A stretch of 64,000 bases of DNA, taken from contig DATMFF010000014.1 in the NCBI GenBank assembly GCA_035556735.1, forward strand, positions 124,001 to 188,000, given 5' to 3'. Shown one piece after another: positions 1 to 8,849 of the stretch. The position numbers and the translations under genes were made by a program. Position 1 is the first letter of the stretch, and each line of letters starts with the position of its first letter. The notes under the pieces were generated by a model. The model was not told the origin of the DNA. It worked only from the letters and a program-made list of their open reading frames with translations, and ran no database searches. Origin of the DNA: CANJBX01 sp035556735 (GTDB lineage Bacteria; Pseudomonadota; Alphaproteobacteria; Rhizobiales; Xanthobacteraceae).

Positions 1-260
1 AGGCTCAGCTCACGTTCGGGCGGAATTCTCCGCAGCAACAGGCTGAATCCGGCGGCGATCGCCAGCGACACGCCGATATAGGCGCCCGTAACATTGATGG
101 CCGAGAACAGCGACAGAACCTGCGCCGTCAGGATGAGCACGGCCCAGAGCAACAGGTAAACCGCGAGCAGCACGCGTGCCCAGGGCATGCAGCGGGATCG
201 GACGCCGAACGCCAAAACTGCGCCGAGCGCGACGACGTAGGCGGCTGCGAGTGCGTGCAT
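1..260 (-). CDS. membrane protein, 3' end missing (runs off the window)
   Basis: An open frame of 86 codons starts at an ATG at 260 and is still open at the left edge, so only the N-terminal part is seen. It has three hydrophobic stretches, about residues 2-20, 27-48 and 50-72, separated by short basic loops (GVRSRC and, at the end, LRRIPPERE), as in a polytopic inner-membrane protein. Its ATG overlaps the TGA of the glycosyltransferase gene upstream (TGATG), so the two are probably translationally coupled. By position it could be a polysaccharide polymerase, flippase or lipid-linked glycosyltransferase, but nothing in the visible part identifies a family. Confidence 0.6.
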   Translation of the reverse strand, partial: MHALAAAYVVALGAVLAFGVRSRCMPWARVLLAVYLLLWAVLILTAQVLSLFSAINVTGAYIGVSLAIAAGFSLLLRRIPPERELS

Positions 261-1822
261 CAGCCGCTTTTGCTGGCTGACTCGCCGGCGCCGGCCTGCG
301 GCAGCACCAGCCTGTTTCCGTACTCGCGAAGCAGGCGCTGCACCTCCGGGAGATACGGCATTCCAATCGTCGTCTTCTGCCGATCATGCAGACGGCTGCA
401 CGCCAGAAAGTCCGGGATGTGTATGACGTTGCCTCCCGCGGCCGCCATACGGACCCACAGATCATAGTCCATCACGTAGTATAGATCAGTCCGCAACCGG
501 CCTCCGCTGCGGTTCCAGATGTCGCGACTGAAGAACACTTCGGGCTGACAGAAGAAGCTTGCGTTAAGCCAGAACCGGTCCATCTCCAGCAACAGTCCCA
601 ATGGCAACGGGACTGGAATGCCGAACGGCAATGTATTGTGATGATTGCGCAGGACCTCGGTGCGCGCGGTGCGGGTCTGGCGACACCCGCCGGCCACCAG
701 ATCAACCTTGTGCGCCGAGAACGCCTGCGCGACGCGAAACAGGGCACCGGGCTCCAGCAGGTCGTCGCTGTTGAGCCACGTGAGAATGTCGCCGCTCACG
801 CGCCGAAAACCCTTGTTCAGACCGTCCGACTGTCCTTTGTCAGGTTCGATGATCATCGTATGGACTCGAGAACGGTACCGCTCGAGGATCTCGATGCTTC
901 CGTCGGTCGAATTGCCGTCGACCACGATGAACTCGAGGTTCGGATAGCCCTGGTCCAGAACCGACCGCAAGCCTTCTTCCACGAACTCCGCCTGGTTGAA
1001 ACTGACGAACACAACCGAGATCTTTGGCCAGCTTACCTTGCCGACGATCTGCGGGATCGGTTTCCCATTCGCATCCAACGGGTCCATCCAATCGGCGGGC
1101 AGCGTCGTGTGCAGTGCGAGTTCGCCATCTTCCAGCTCGGGTTTGCCGAGCTCGGCGATGCTGGCGGCTGCTTCACCGCCCTTTCGAATGACGAGCAGTG
1201 ACTGCCCCGCACGGAAGCGCCCGCGCAGCAACGCGAGACTGACGTCGTCACCGTGGTTCACGACGATGGTATTTAGATTGCGGAACCCGCCGCCGTGCTC
1301 GACCAGATAGGCCGCCAGACTGTCGGGCGAAGGCGGGTGCAGCGTCGGTACGTTGGGGGGTGGCACCGGCAGGTTGCTGGCCGTTCCGGCCCCCGGCGTC
1401 ACGATCGCGCAATGATCGGTGCTGGCCAGATCCATAAGCCTCTGATCCGAATGCACGTCGGCCGCGATCAGGACCGGCGTCTTCACCGCGAGCGACCTGA
1501 CATGGATCTCGCGAACCTCGGTGGTCTTTGCAGGAGCAGCCGGACGAGATGCACGCGAGTTGAGAACGATCCGCTTCAGCCGAGCCACTCGCTCCGCGAA
1601 GACCGGAAACCGCCGGCGCAGAAAACCTTGCGCGCGAACCATTCCGGCTTGAAGTTGAGGTTGGCGCTCCAGCAGCCTCGCATATTCCCAACGCAGGACG
1701 CCGAGTTCTCTCCACAAGGCCACATTGTGATTTCGCAGCGTGGCAATTTCAGAGTCTGCAGATTCGTTCGAGCTCGCCTGCCTGTGACTTTCTTCAGGCC
1801 GAGTTTGATCGATTGAACTCAT
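260..1822 (-). CDS. glycosyltransferase family 2 with long N-terminal extension
   Basis: A 520-residue protein. The C-terminal half (from about residue 265) is a GT-A type GT2 domain: it starts with the strand ISVVFVSFNQAEF, has the nucleotide-binding DGNSTDGS loop and the LNSDD metal-binding motif, and continues with a YYVMDYDLWVRMA segment typical of rhamnosyl/glucosyltransferases of exopolysaccharide loci. The first 260 residues are not recognised; they include a helical region (residues 20-75) and a portion that may be a degenerate second domain. The ATG at 1822 is chosen; a TTG at 1897 would overlap the gene upstream. It probably adds a sugar from a nucleotide-sugar donor to a cell-surface glycan at the cytoplasmic face. 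Donor and acceptor are unknown. Confidence 0.85.
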   Translation of the reverse strand: MSSIDQTRPEESHRQASSNESADSEIATLRNHNVALWRELGVLRWEYARLLERQPQLQAGMVRAQGFLRRRFPVFAERVARLKRIVLNSRASRPAAPAKTTEVREIHVRSLAVKTPVLIAADVHSDQRLMDLASTDHCAIVTPGAGTASNLPVPPPNVPTLHPPSPDSLAAYLVEHGGGFRNLNTIVVNHGDDVSLALLRGRFRAGQSLLVIRKGGEAAASIAELGKPELEDGELALHTTLPADWMDPLDANGKPIPQIVGKVSWPKISVVFVSFNQAEFVEEGLRSVLDQGYPNLEFIVVDGNSTDGSIEILERYRSRVHTMIIEPDKGQSDGLNKGFRRVSGDILTWLNSDDLLEPGALFRVAQAFSAHKVDLVAGGCRQTRTARTEVLRNHHNTLPFGIPVPLPLGLLLEMDRFWLNASFFCQPEVFFSRDIWNRSGGRLRTDLYYVMDYDLWVRMAAAGGNVIHIPDFLACSRLHDRQKTTIGMPYLPEVQRLLREYGNRLVLPQAGAGESASKSG

Positions 1823-1875
1823 TTTCAGCGCTGCCCGGTTTGGACCGTCGAGACTGGTGCACGTTGTCTCAACGG

Positions 1876-3717
1876 TTAACACAACCGTCTGAGACAATCC
1901 AACCAGGCCTCGGCTTGGCGCGACAGCGAGAAATGCTGCTCGACCCGTTTTCGCCCGGCCTGTCCAAGCTTTGCTCGCCGGTCGGGATCGGCGATCAATT
2001 CATCGACGGCGGCGACCAGTGCTTCGGGCGATAGTGTATCGACCAACAGGCCCGTGTCATTGTGGACGACTGCGTCCGGCACCCCGCCTACATTGAAGGC
2101 CACCACAGGCACGCCGCAGGCCGACGCCTCGAGCAGCGTCTGCCCAAACGATTCAGCCCTGCCCGCGCTCACGAAAATGTCCGCAGCTCCATAGAGCAGC
2201 GGCATGAACCTCTCGTCCTGCACCAGGCCAAATGAGCGCGCCTTGACGTAGCGTTCCGATGACCTGCCGAACAGCACGACTTCGACGTTCGGCCGGCGCT
2301 GCAGGGCCTGATACACTTCCTCGAACAGCGGACCGCCCTTCCACTGATTGTCGACATCAACCGCACCCATCGTGATCACCAGCTTGTGCTGGTCGACACC
2401 CAACAGCCTGCGGGCCGCGACCTTGTCGACCGGCGCGAACAACGCTTCGTCCAATCCAAGGTGGACAACTTCGATGCGCGCATCGTCATGAAACCTCTGA
2501 CGCGCGATCCCCCCTGTCCATCGGCTGTTGGCGATGAGCGGAACGCCACCAGGTCCGGCGAAAACGCTTCCGCGCATGTGCCATGCCTCGGCGATCTTGT
2601 CCGGCGCGAGCCTCGGATATTCATTCGGCGTTGGACACGTTGCGTCACAGCCGGTGCGGTACTTCACACAGGACCCGGGCTGAGCACATCGTCCAGTGGC
2701 GTAATAAACGTCGTGCATGTACGCAACGACAAGCGCCCCGGTCTGCTGCAAGGTTTTCAGCAGATCCACCGGCCAGTTCGCCCCATGGATATTCCCGACG
2801 ATCACGACGTGCGGCCGGAATCCCGCGATCTTGGCCACCACCTGCTGGAGGACCCTCGCGGAATCCGGTCTGCTCCCGGCAAAGCCCCGTGCGTCGTGCA
2901 CACCATGCCAATTGCCGAACGCCTTGACGCCAGTGACGGCAGGCGCGGCAGAATCGATGCCGGGCATCCAGGCCACTGCCGCCACGTCCCACCCGTTCAA
3001 CAGCAGTGAAGCGGCTTGCCGCCGCTGGCCGATGCCAGCCCCGTACCGCAATCCAATGTCGTTGAGCAGGGCAACCCGGATGCGCCCCTTCTGTTTCAGC
3101 ATGTCGCACAGGGATTTGCCATGCGAACCCTGCGGATGCTCCAAGCCCTTCAGATGCCGCTCGGCGCCCAGATACGGCGATCGCAAGGCAGGCTTCGCTT
3201 CCAACAGCAGAAAATTGGCGTCGAGGCCACTCTCAGCCTTCACCCGCGCCAAGGCATCCCGCGTGGAAGCGTCGCACACGGCAAGCACAATGTCATAGCG
3301 CGCAAGCGATGGCCGCTTGGGCAGGCGTTCGACGGGAGCCGTCCTGAAGGAGGCTTTGCCGCTTCGGCGCAGCAGCAGTTCGACTTGGGTAAGTTCAGGC
3401 GGCGCGCCGACGCACAGCACGCGTATGTCCTTCGCCCCGAGTTCCCACACGAGATCCAGGTCGGCAAGCGAGAGACCTCCGCCCACCGAGCGAGCGTCCA
3501 AAATGGCGCGCATTTTCCGGCTCAGCGCAGGCCGCCACCATCCCCGCCATCTCTCCGCCCGTATGCGGCATTCGGCCACGATGGGGATCAAGACGTGCCC
3601 AAAGGCCGGATACCGCGACAGGACTTTCCGAACTTCCCGATTACGCAGCCGCAGCCAGCTCACGACCGGGTTCTGCGACCTGCCCAGCCAACTTCGAAAT
3701 TCCCTGTAGGCGCTCAT
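1876..3717 (-). CDS. glycosyltransferase family 4 (GT-B fold)
   Basis: A 613-residue protein. The C-terminal 220 residues are a clear GT4 domain: the strand KLVITMGAVDV, a PLLYGAADIFVSAGR segment, the E-x7-E donor-binding motif ESFGQTLLE and the VPVVAFNVGGVPDAV loop. The middle holds the acceptor domain, including the dense cysteine segment GRCAQPGSC...GCDATCP seen in a subset of polysaccharide glycosyltransferases. The N-terminal 200 residues are family-specific. The start ATG at 3717 is the first in frame. It is followed after 53 bp by the GT2 gene in the same direction, so the two are likely co-transcribed. It is divergent from the GT2 gene at 3864, with a 146-bp intergenic region holding both promoters. 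Sugar specificity is not readable from the sequence. Confidence 0.88.
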   Translation of the reverse strand: MSAYREFRSWLGRSQNPVVSWLRLRNREVRKVLSRYPAFGHVLIPIVAECRIRAERWRGWWRPALSRKMRAILDARSVGGGLSLADLDLVWELGAKDIRVLCVGAPPELTQVELLLRRSGKASFRTAPVERLPKRPSLARYDIVLAVCDASTRDALARVKAESGLDANFLLLEAKPALRSPYLGAERHLKGLEHPQGSHGKSLCDMLKQKGRIRVALLNDIGLRYGAGIGQRRQAASLLLNGWDVAAVAWMPGIDSAAPAVTGVKAFGNWHGVHDARGFAGSRPDSARVLQQVVAKIAGFRPHVVIVGNIHGANWPVDLLKTLQQTGALVVAYMHDVYYATGRCAQPGSCVKYRTGCDATCPTPNEYPRLAPDKIAEAWHMRGSVFAGPGGVPLIANSRWTGGIARQRFHDDARIEVVHLGLDEALFAPVDKVAARRLLGVDQHKLVITMGAVDVDNQWKGGPLFEEVYQALQRRPNVEVVLFGRSSERYVKARSFGLVQDERFMPLLYGAADIFVSAGRAESFGQTLLEASACGVPVVAFNVGGVPDAVVHNDTGLLVDTLSPEALVAAVDELIADPDRRAKLGQAGRKRVEQHFSLSRQAEAWLDCLRRLC

Positions 3718-3863
3718 CCATGGGCTCTATCTAGGCAACAGGCGGAGGCGGCGATCTCTAATTGCGATTCGCAGAGCGGCAAAAACGAAAGATCTGCCGA
3801 AGCGCTGCGGCAGCCACTTTCGTAGTCTTTCCCGATTCATTCCATGGTATATGAGATTACGAG

Positions 3864-4883
3864 ATGCCGCCCCTTCAAACCTCGATGCAGACCAGCTTTC
3901 CCGCGCAAAAAGACCGGCCACTCCCGGCCCCGGCCGAGCCGAGGATCGCCGTCCTAATTCCATGTTTTAACGAAGAGATCGCCATCGGCAAGGTCGTCAG
4001 AGACTTTCGGAGCGCCTTACCGCTGGCCGCCATCTACGTGTACGACAACAATTCGACCGACCGCACGCTGGAGATCGCCGCGGCCGCAGGTGCAATTTGT
4101 CGACGTGAGCCACTGCAGGGAAAAGGTAACGTCGTGCGCCGAATGTTTGCGGACGTCGAGGCGGACGTCTACATCCTGGTCGACGGCGACGACACCTACG
4201 ACGCGGCGAGCGCCTCCCGGCTGATCTCTCCCATCCTCTACGATCGGGTAGACATGGTGAACGCCGTCCGTATCACGAAAGTGACGGCGGCATTCCGCAA
4301 GGGCCACCGTTTCGGCAACGCTTTGCTGACCGGCATCGTGTCCGTGATCTTCGGCGATCGTTGCACCGACGTGCTGTCGGGATACCGCGCCGTGTCCCGC
4401 CGTTTCGTCAAATCCTTTCCGGCTTTGTCCCGCGATTTCGAAATCGAAACAGAGCTCACGGTGCATGCACTCGAGCTTCGACTTCCGATTGTAGAGATCG
4501 AGGCACCCTACCGCGAACGTCCGCCGGGATCATTTAGCAAGCTCAGCACCTACCGCGACGGCATTCGCATTCTGCGGCTTATCGCCATTCTGGTGAAAGA
4601 AGAAAGGCCGCTGCAGTTTTTCGGGCTCATCAGCCTCGTCATCTTCCTCGCCACTCTCGCCCTCGGACTTCCCATCGTATGGACCTATTACGAAACAGGG
4701 TGGGTGTACCGGGTCCCGACGGCGGTATTGGCCAGTGGCCTGGGTATCGTCAGCGTGCTGACCCTGATGACCGGCCTGATCCTCGATCCGGTGACGCGCG
4801 GGCGCCGCGAAAGCAAGCGGATGCACTACTTGTCATTGCCGTCTGCCGAATTCGAACCGCACCGCCAGCCGGACACGCTCTGA
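3864..4883 (+). CDS. polyprenyl-phosphate glycosyltransferase, GT2 (DPM1/GtrB type)
   Basis: A 339-residue protein. Residues 27-240 form a GT2 domain of the dolichol-phosphate mannosyltransferase type: IAVLIPCFNEE at the start, YDNNSTDRT, the metal-binding DGDD motif, and the DVLSGYRAVSRRF and DFEIETELT segments. Two membrane helices follow (about 252-272 and 286-310, LQFFGLISLVIFLATLALG and the next), as in GtrB and ArnC. Such enzymes transfer a sugar from UDP- or GDP-sugar to undecaprenyl phosphate at the cytoplasmic side, giving the donor for periplasmic glycosylation. The frame opens at ATG 3864; ATG 3885 is also possible. The gene stands alone on the plus strand between oppositely oriented polysaccharide genes. 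Confidence 0.88.
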   Translation: MPPLQTSMQTSFPAQKDRPLPAPAEPRIAVLIPCFNEEIAIGKVVRDFRSALPLAAIYVYDNNSTDRTLEIAAAAGAICRREPLQGKGNVVRRMFADVEADVYILVDGDDTYDAASASRLISPILYDRVDMVNAVRITKVTAAFRKGHRFGNALLTGIVSVIFGDRCTDVLSGYRAVSRRFVKSFPALSRDFEIETELTVHALELRLPIVEIEAPYRERPPGSFSKLSTYRDGIRILRLIAILVKEERPLQFFGLISLVIFLATLALGLPIVWTYYETGWVYRVPTAVLASGLGIVSVLTLMTGLILDPVTRGRRESKRMHYLSLPSAEFEPHRQPDTL

Positions 4884-4913
4884 GAACAGCCGAGCGGCGA
4901 TCGCGTTCGCCGT

Positions 4914-6062
4914 TCAGTCCATTCCGCGCGGCTTGCCGACGGGCACGTGCAGAAAGCGCTCGGCGAACTGATAGATGACCACCGCCGGGGCGACTTCCTT
5001 GACGAGATCGAAGTTGAAGCCCCCAAGGTTGTGGTGCGTCCACACGGGATCGCGGAACGTCTCGTAGAGGAAATTCGGACCGAGCACGTAATCGGTGAAC
5101 GAATCTCCCAGGATCAGCAGCCGGGGTCGGTTCTGCAAATTGGTGCGGATTTCCGTCACTCGCCAAGGCCACCCCGGCCGCGATGTGGTCACACTGCCGA
5201 TCTGACGTCCTGCTCGCGGCCGGAACCGCTCCACCGAGTAGTCCAGAACACCTTCCAGCGAGAGGAGCCGCGCCAGGTCAGCGGCAGGCGCTGTGTCGAC
5301 GCTGACGTCGTAATCATCGATGGTCAACGCCGTCACGGTCGGGAAGCGCCTGCGCACGCGATCCATCAGCAGGTTGTACGCGACGAACGCGCCACGCTGG
5401 GTCCAGTGCGTGTCCCCTTCGAAATAGACCTGCTCGCCGAGTTGTTTGGCCTCGACGAGCGCAGCCCGCGGATCAATGAATTCGAGACTGGACGTCTTCA
5501 GCCGCGCGACCACTTGATCGAGCGGAGTCGTCGCGCCGGGCGAACGCGGATAGTCCGGCAGCTTTTCGGGATAGATCGTGTTCTTGTCAGGGGCGGCCAG
5601 GATGTAGAAGGCGATGCCACGCTTCTCCAGCCAATCGCGGTACGCTTCCATCTGGCGAACCCATGCGTCGACCTCCTCCCGCTTGAGGACGTAAGCGCCG
5701 GTGTGACGTTCGAGGCTCCGATCGCCCGTGTAGAACAGCCATCCATCCTTCCCGATGACGACGTCTTTCGAGCTGCTCAGCCCCATCCGGTAGCGCAGCA
5801 GGCTGTTGGCGTGCACGAGCTGGGCGCGCAGGCCGAAGCGGTCATTGACGTAGGCGTCCGCCAGGCGCGGCAGGTCCTTGATCTCCTTCAGCCGGTCGAT
5901 CTTGGGAAACGGCGCGAGCGTGCGGTTCTCGCTGCTGGCCGCGCCGATGCCGAACAGCTGGGCGGCGGCGGGCACGAGCAGCACGAGGGCGAACAACAGG
6001 ATCGTCAGCCACGCATCCAGCGCCTTGCGTTCGATCTCGGTCCTGGGATTGCTCTGCAACAT
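4914..6062 (-). CDS. AlgJ/AlgX-like polysaccharide O-acetyltransferase (SGNH-hydrolase-like)
   Basis: A 382-residue protein with one N-terminal membrane anchor (about residues 17-40, ending VPAAAQL) and a periplasmic SGNH-like domain. The catalytic signature of the AlgJ/AlgX family is visible: APDKNTIYPE around residue 160, GDTHWTQRGA with the Asp/His pair near 220, and the serine nucleophile in LILGDSFTD near 315. These proteins accept acetyl groups exported by an AlgI-type MBOAT protein and place them on a polysaccharide in the periplasm. Here the MBOAT gene ends only 6 bp upstream, so the two form an operon. No other alginate gene is near, so the substrate is probably the O-antigen or an exopolysaccharide made by this locus. 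Confidence 0.85.
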   Translation of the reverse strand: MLQSNPRTEIERKALDAWLTILLFALVLLVPAAAQLFGIGAASSENRTLAPFPKIDRLKEIKDLPRLADAYVNDRFGLRAQLVHANSLLRYRMGLSSSKDVVIGKDGWLFYTGDRSLERHTGAYVLKREEVDAWVRQMEAYRDWLEKRGIAFYILAAPDKNTIYPEKLPDYPRSPGATTPLDQVVARLKTSSLEFIDPRAALVEAKQLGEQVYFEGDTHWTQRGAFVAYNLLMDRVRRRFPTVTALTIDDYDVSVDTAPAADLARLLSLEGVLDYSVERFRPRAGRQIGSVTTSRPGWPWRVTEIRTNLQNRPRLLILGDSFTDYVLGPNFLYETFRDPVWTHHNLGGFNFDLVKEVAPAVVIYQFAERFLHVPVGKPRGMD

Positions 6063-6068
6063 GGCGCG

Positions 6069-7505
6069 CTAAAACCGGAAATAGATGAAGGGGTTGTAGG
6101 CGCCACCCGCCAGGCTGAGCGTGACCAGCGCGAGCAGCGCGGCCGCGCCCGCGAGCTGCCCCACCCGCACCGGTCCGGCGACGAGCCTGTCCGCGAGCGC
6201 GCGGCCCCAGCGCGCGCCCCACGGCCCGGCCGCGAGCACGCCGGCGCCCATGGCGAGGAGCACGTCGAAGCCGAGGAAGCGATGCGGCGACGGCGCCACC
6301 GCGGGATCCGCGCCGAAGCCGGCCATGGCCGTGAGATAGTGCACGGCGCCCCCCAGCGTGTCGGCGCGGAACAGCGCCCAGGTCGCCATCACCGCCAAAA
6401 GAACGTAGCCGTGCCGGACCACGGGCCCCGCCCGCTCGAGCACGCGCGCGAAGCCGATCCGCTCGAACACAAGGAACGCGCCATGCGCGGCGCCCCAGGC
6501 GACGAAATTCCAGGCCGCCCCGTGCCACAGGCCGCACAGCAGGAACACGACCCACAGATTGAAATAGGTGCGCGCGGGCGAGACGCGGTTGCCGCCGAGC
6601 GGAATGTAGAGGTAGTCGCGGAACCAGGACGACAGCGAGATGTGCCAGCGCCGCCAGAAATCGGTCATCGAGCTCGCGATATAGGGATAGTTGAAGTTGA
6701 TCGGGAAGTTGAACCCGATCATCAGCGCGAGACCGATGGCCATGTTCGAATAACCGCCGAAATCGTAGTAGATCTGCAGCGTGTAGCAGACGATGCCGAT
6801 CCAGGAGAGCGGCGTCGAGAGCTGATCCGGCGGCAGCGCGAAGATCTGGTCCGCGCTCGCCGCCACCGTGTTCGCGATCAGCACCTTCTGGGCGAGCCCG
6901 ACGATGAAGATCTTGATGCCGGCGGCCGCACGGTCGGCCGAGACCACCGGCTTGTGGATCTGATGCGCGATGGTCTTGAAGCGGATGATCGGCCCGGCGA
7001 CGAGCTGCGGGAACATCGCGATATAGACGGCAAGGTCGCGCAGGCTGCGCTCGGCGCGCATGTCCTTGCGGTAGATGTCGATGAGATACGACAGCGAATG
7101 GAACGTGTAGAACGAAATGCCGAGCGGCAGCGGCAGGTGGTTGATGCGCACGTTCTCCGGCGCAATGCCGAACGTCCTGACCAGAATGCCGCCGGTGACG
7201 TTGAGCAGCGGTTGCAGCGCGAACGTGCCGTACTTGAAGATGACGAGGGGCGCGAGGTTCGCGACGATCCCGAGCGTGACCCAGCGCAGCGCGGCGCGCG
7301 GGTCGCTAGCGCCTTCGATCCGCAGGCCGAGCCAGAAATTCAGGCAGATCATCACCAGCAGGAGCGGGATGAAGATCGGCTCACCCCAGGCATAGAAGAT
7401 CAGGCTGAAGACGAGCAGCGCGTTCTTGCTGAAGCCACTGGCAATGAAGGCGAGGAAGAACAGCGGCAGGAAGTAGAACAGAAATATGATGCTGCTGAAG
7501 ACCAT
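6069..7505 (-). CDS. AlgI-like MBOAT family O-acyltransferase
   Basis: A 478-residue polytopic membrane protein (at least ten hydrophobic segments) starting with MVFSSIIFLFYFLPLFFL, the usual N-terminus of AlgI/DltB-type MBOAT proteins. It carries the family motifs DFWRRWHISLSSWFRDYLYIPLGG and LLCGLWHGAAWNFVAWG, the latter with the invariant histidine. It is expected to move acetyl groups from cytoplasmic acetyl-CoA across the inner membrane to the partner AlgJ-like protein encoded immediately downstream. Length fits the family (460-520). A 185-bp gap separates its start from the methyltransferase gene upstream on the same strand, leaving room for its own promoter. Confidence 0.93.
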   Translation of the reverse strand: MVFSSIIFLFYFLPLFFLAFIASGFSKNALLVFSLIFYAWGEPIFIPLLLVMICLNFWLGLRIEGASDPRAALRWVTLGIVANLAPLVIFKYGTFALQPLLNVTGGILVRTFGIAPENVRINHLPLPLGISFYTFHSLSYLIDIYRKDMRAERSLRDLAVYIAMFPQLVAGPIIRFKTIAHQIHKPVVSADRAAAGIKIFIVGLAQKVLIANTVAASADQIFALPPDQLSTPLSWIGIVCYTLQIYYDFGGYSNMAIGLALMIGFNFPINFNYPYIASSMTDFWRRWHISLSSWFRDYLYIPLGGNRVSPARTYFNLWVVFLLCGLWHGAAWNFVAWGAAHGAFLVFERIGFARVLERAGPVVRHGYVLLAVMATWALFRADTLGGAVHYLTAMAGFGADPAVAPSPHRFLGFDVLLAMGAGVLAAGPWGARWGRALADRLVAGPVRVGQLAGAAALLALVTLSLAGGAYNPFIYFRF

Positions 7506-7690
7506 CGCGCCGTAACGGAGTTCCCCCTACTGTGTCTGCGCAAGGCAGACGAGACGCGACGCAGAAACAGCCTCTGAGCAAAGCGAACGACAGACATCAA
7601 ATGCGCCTCGACGCGCCATGTCAAATGTCCCCAACATGCGCAGACCGAACGCTTGTGCGCACCGCATCCTTTTCTGGTCTTGATCCTAAA

Positions 7691-8377
7691 TCACATCGGA
7701 TCGCGCGGGCGCAGGATGATCGCGATGTTGGAGCTGAAGGGACCGCAGGCAATGCCGGTGTATCGGATATCCGGGGCCATGGAGGCAGCCCATTCGGACC
7801 GCAGCAACGAGGCGCTGAGGAATTCCAGATTCTCACGCCGGCTCCAGTGATCGCGCTTCGTGCCGCGGAGAACCCACCGGAACAATGGCGGCAGGAAGTG
7901 CAACACGGGCAGCGCGGTATGATGCTCGACCGGAAACCACCGGTTGGGCACCGTCATGTACAGGCCGCGCGCCACCCGCAACGCGTCGAGCAGAAAGAAA
8001 CGACGCTGCTCCGGCCCGCCCACGTGCTCGAGCACCGCGTTGGAATAGGCGATGTCGAACGACTTGTCCGGAAAGGGCAACGGCTCGTGCGGCTTGATCG
8101 AGACGTAGTTCACGTCCGGGTTGGCGGCGCGGAGTTCGGCGCCATCGCCGATGCCGGCGCAGGTGATGTTGCGCTTGTAGGGATACATCTTCTCGAGGAA
8201 GTTCGCCTCGCCGGTCTCGTGCTCGGACGCGCCGATGTCGAGGATGGTCGTCTGGGCCGTCGGCTGCATCTGCGCCATGAACAGGCGGAACATCTGCGTG
8301 CGCGCATAGGCCAGCACGCTGGTGGCGCGCGGGACCTTTTCCGTCGCTTCGTAATAGACCGCGTCGTCCGCAGGCAT
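7691..8377 (-). CDS. class I SAM-dependent methyltransferase
   Basis: A 228-residue protein with a Rossmann-type methyltransferase core: motif I is TTILDIGASEHETGEANF, followed by the acidic/second-strand region and the PFPDKSFDIAYSNAVLEHV stretch (motifs II-III), and a C-terminal helical part. This is the Methyltransf_11-like family. The frame is open further upstream, but the ATG at 8377 is preceded by GAGAGGGGG at a proper distance, so the shorter form is preferred over 8503. A glycan or lipid-carrier sugar is a likely substrate because of the location in a polysaccharide locus; that is inference. It is divergent from asnB. Confidence 0.82.
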   Translation of the reverse strand: MPADDAVYYEATEKVPRATSVLAYARTQMFRLFMAQMQPTAQTTILDIGASEHETGEANFLEKMYPYKRNITCAGIGDGAELRAANPDVNYVSIKPHEPLPFPDKSFDIAYSNAVLEHVGGPEQRRFFLLDALRVARGLYMTVPNRWFPVEHHTALPVLHFLPPLFRWVLRGTKRDHWSRRENLEFLSASLLRSEWAASMAPDIRYTGIACGPFSSNIAIILRPRDPM

Positions 8378-8849
8378 CGCGGAGCCCCCTCTCGCCCAGC
8401 GCCAGCTTCCGCGCCGAGCGCGACGTTCATCGCCCATCGACCCGCCCATTGCAAGCTGGCGCGCCGCGCGCGAACGCGGCCTGCAGTGCGGGTGCTCGGC
8501 CATCTGCCGCCCGGCGCAAGCGGTTGTCCCGGGAGTTCCCAGGCGCGCCGCAGGTGCTTGGCACGGCCGCGCCGCGGCGACCTACTCGCCCGGTGACCAT
8601 GGGATGATCCCGCGCATGAGCAGTCCGATTGCAGCACGAGGAATGCACCGCCCGCCGCCGGCTGCGCGGCCAACCGGCTGGGTGCGGGGCGCAGTCCGGC
8701 CCGGGCACCAGCCAACGTATGTCATTCTCCCTCGGAATTCCCTCATTCGCGCCGCCGCCCGACGGCCGCCGGTATCATGGCCGGGTCGCGGATGCGGCTT
8801 TCGAACCGAAAGCGTGCTACCTGCTCCGCCATGAAAGGACGTTGCTGAC
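8378..8849. other. 472-bp divergent intergenic region
   Basis: This stretch separates the minus-strand methyltransferase from the plus-strand asnB-like gene and must hold both promoters. I see no convincing coding frame, RNA gene or clear sigma-70 box. A five-codon frame, 8831-8848, ends one base before the asnB start and overlaps its likely ribosome binding site (AAAGGA). Confidence 0.4.

Noticed and set aside
4947..7577. An 876-codon open frame on the plus strand
   Set aside because: It lies antisense to the AlgI/AlgJ-like genes, is extremely rich in Arg, His, Asp and Glu and has no family motif. It is the usual shadow of third-position-GC coding bias.
8831..8848. A five-codon leader frame one base before asnB
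   Set aside because: Too short to support; it overlaps the likely Shine-Dalgarno sequence and could arise by chance.
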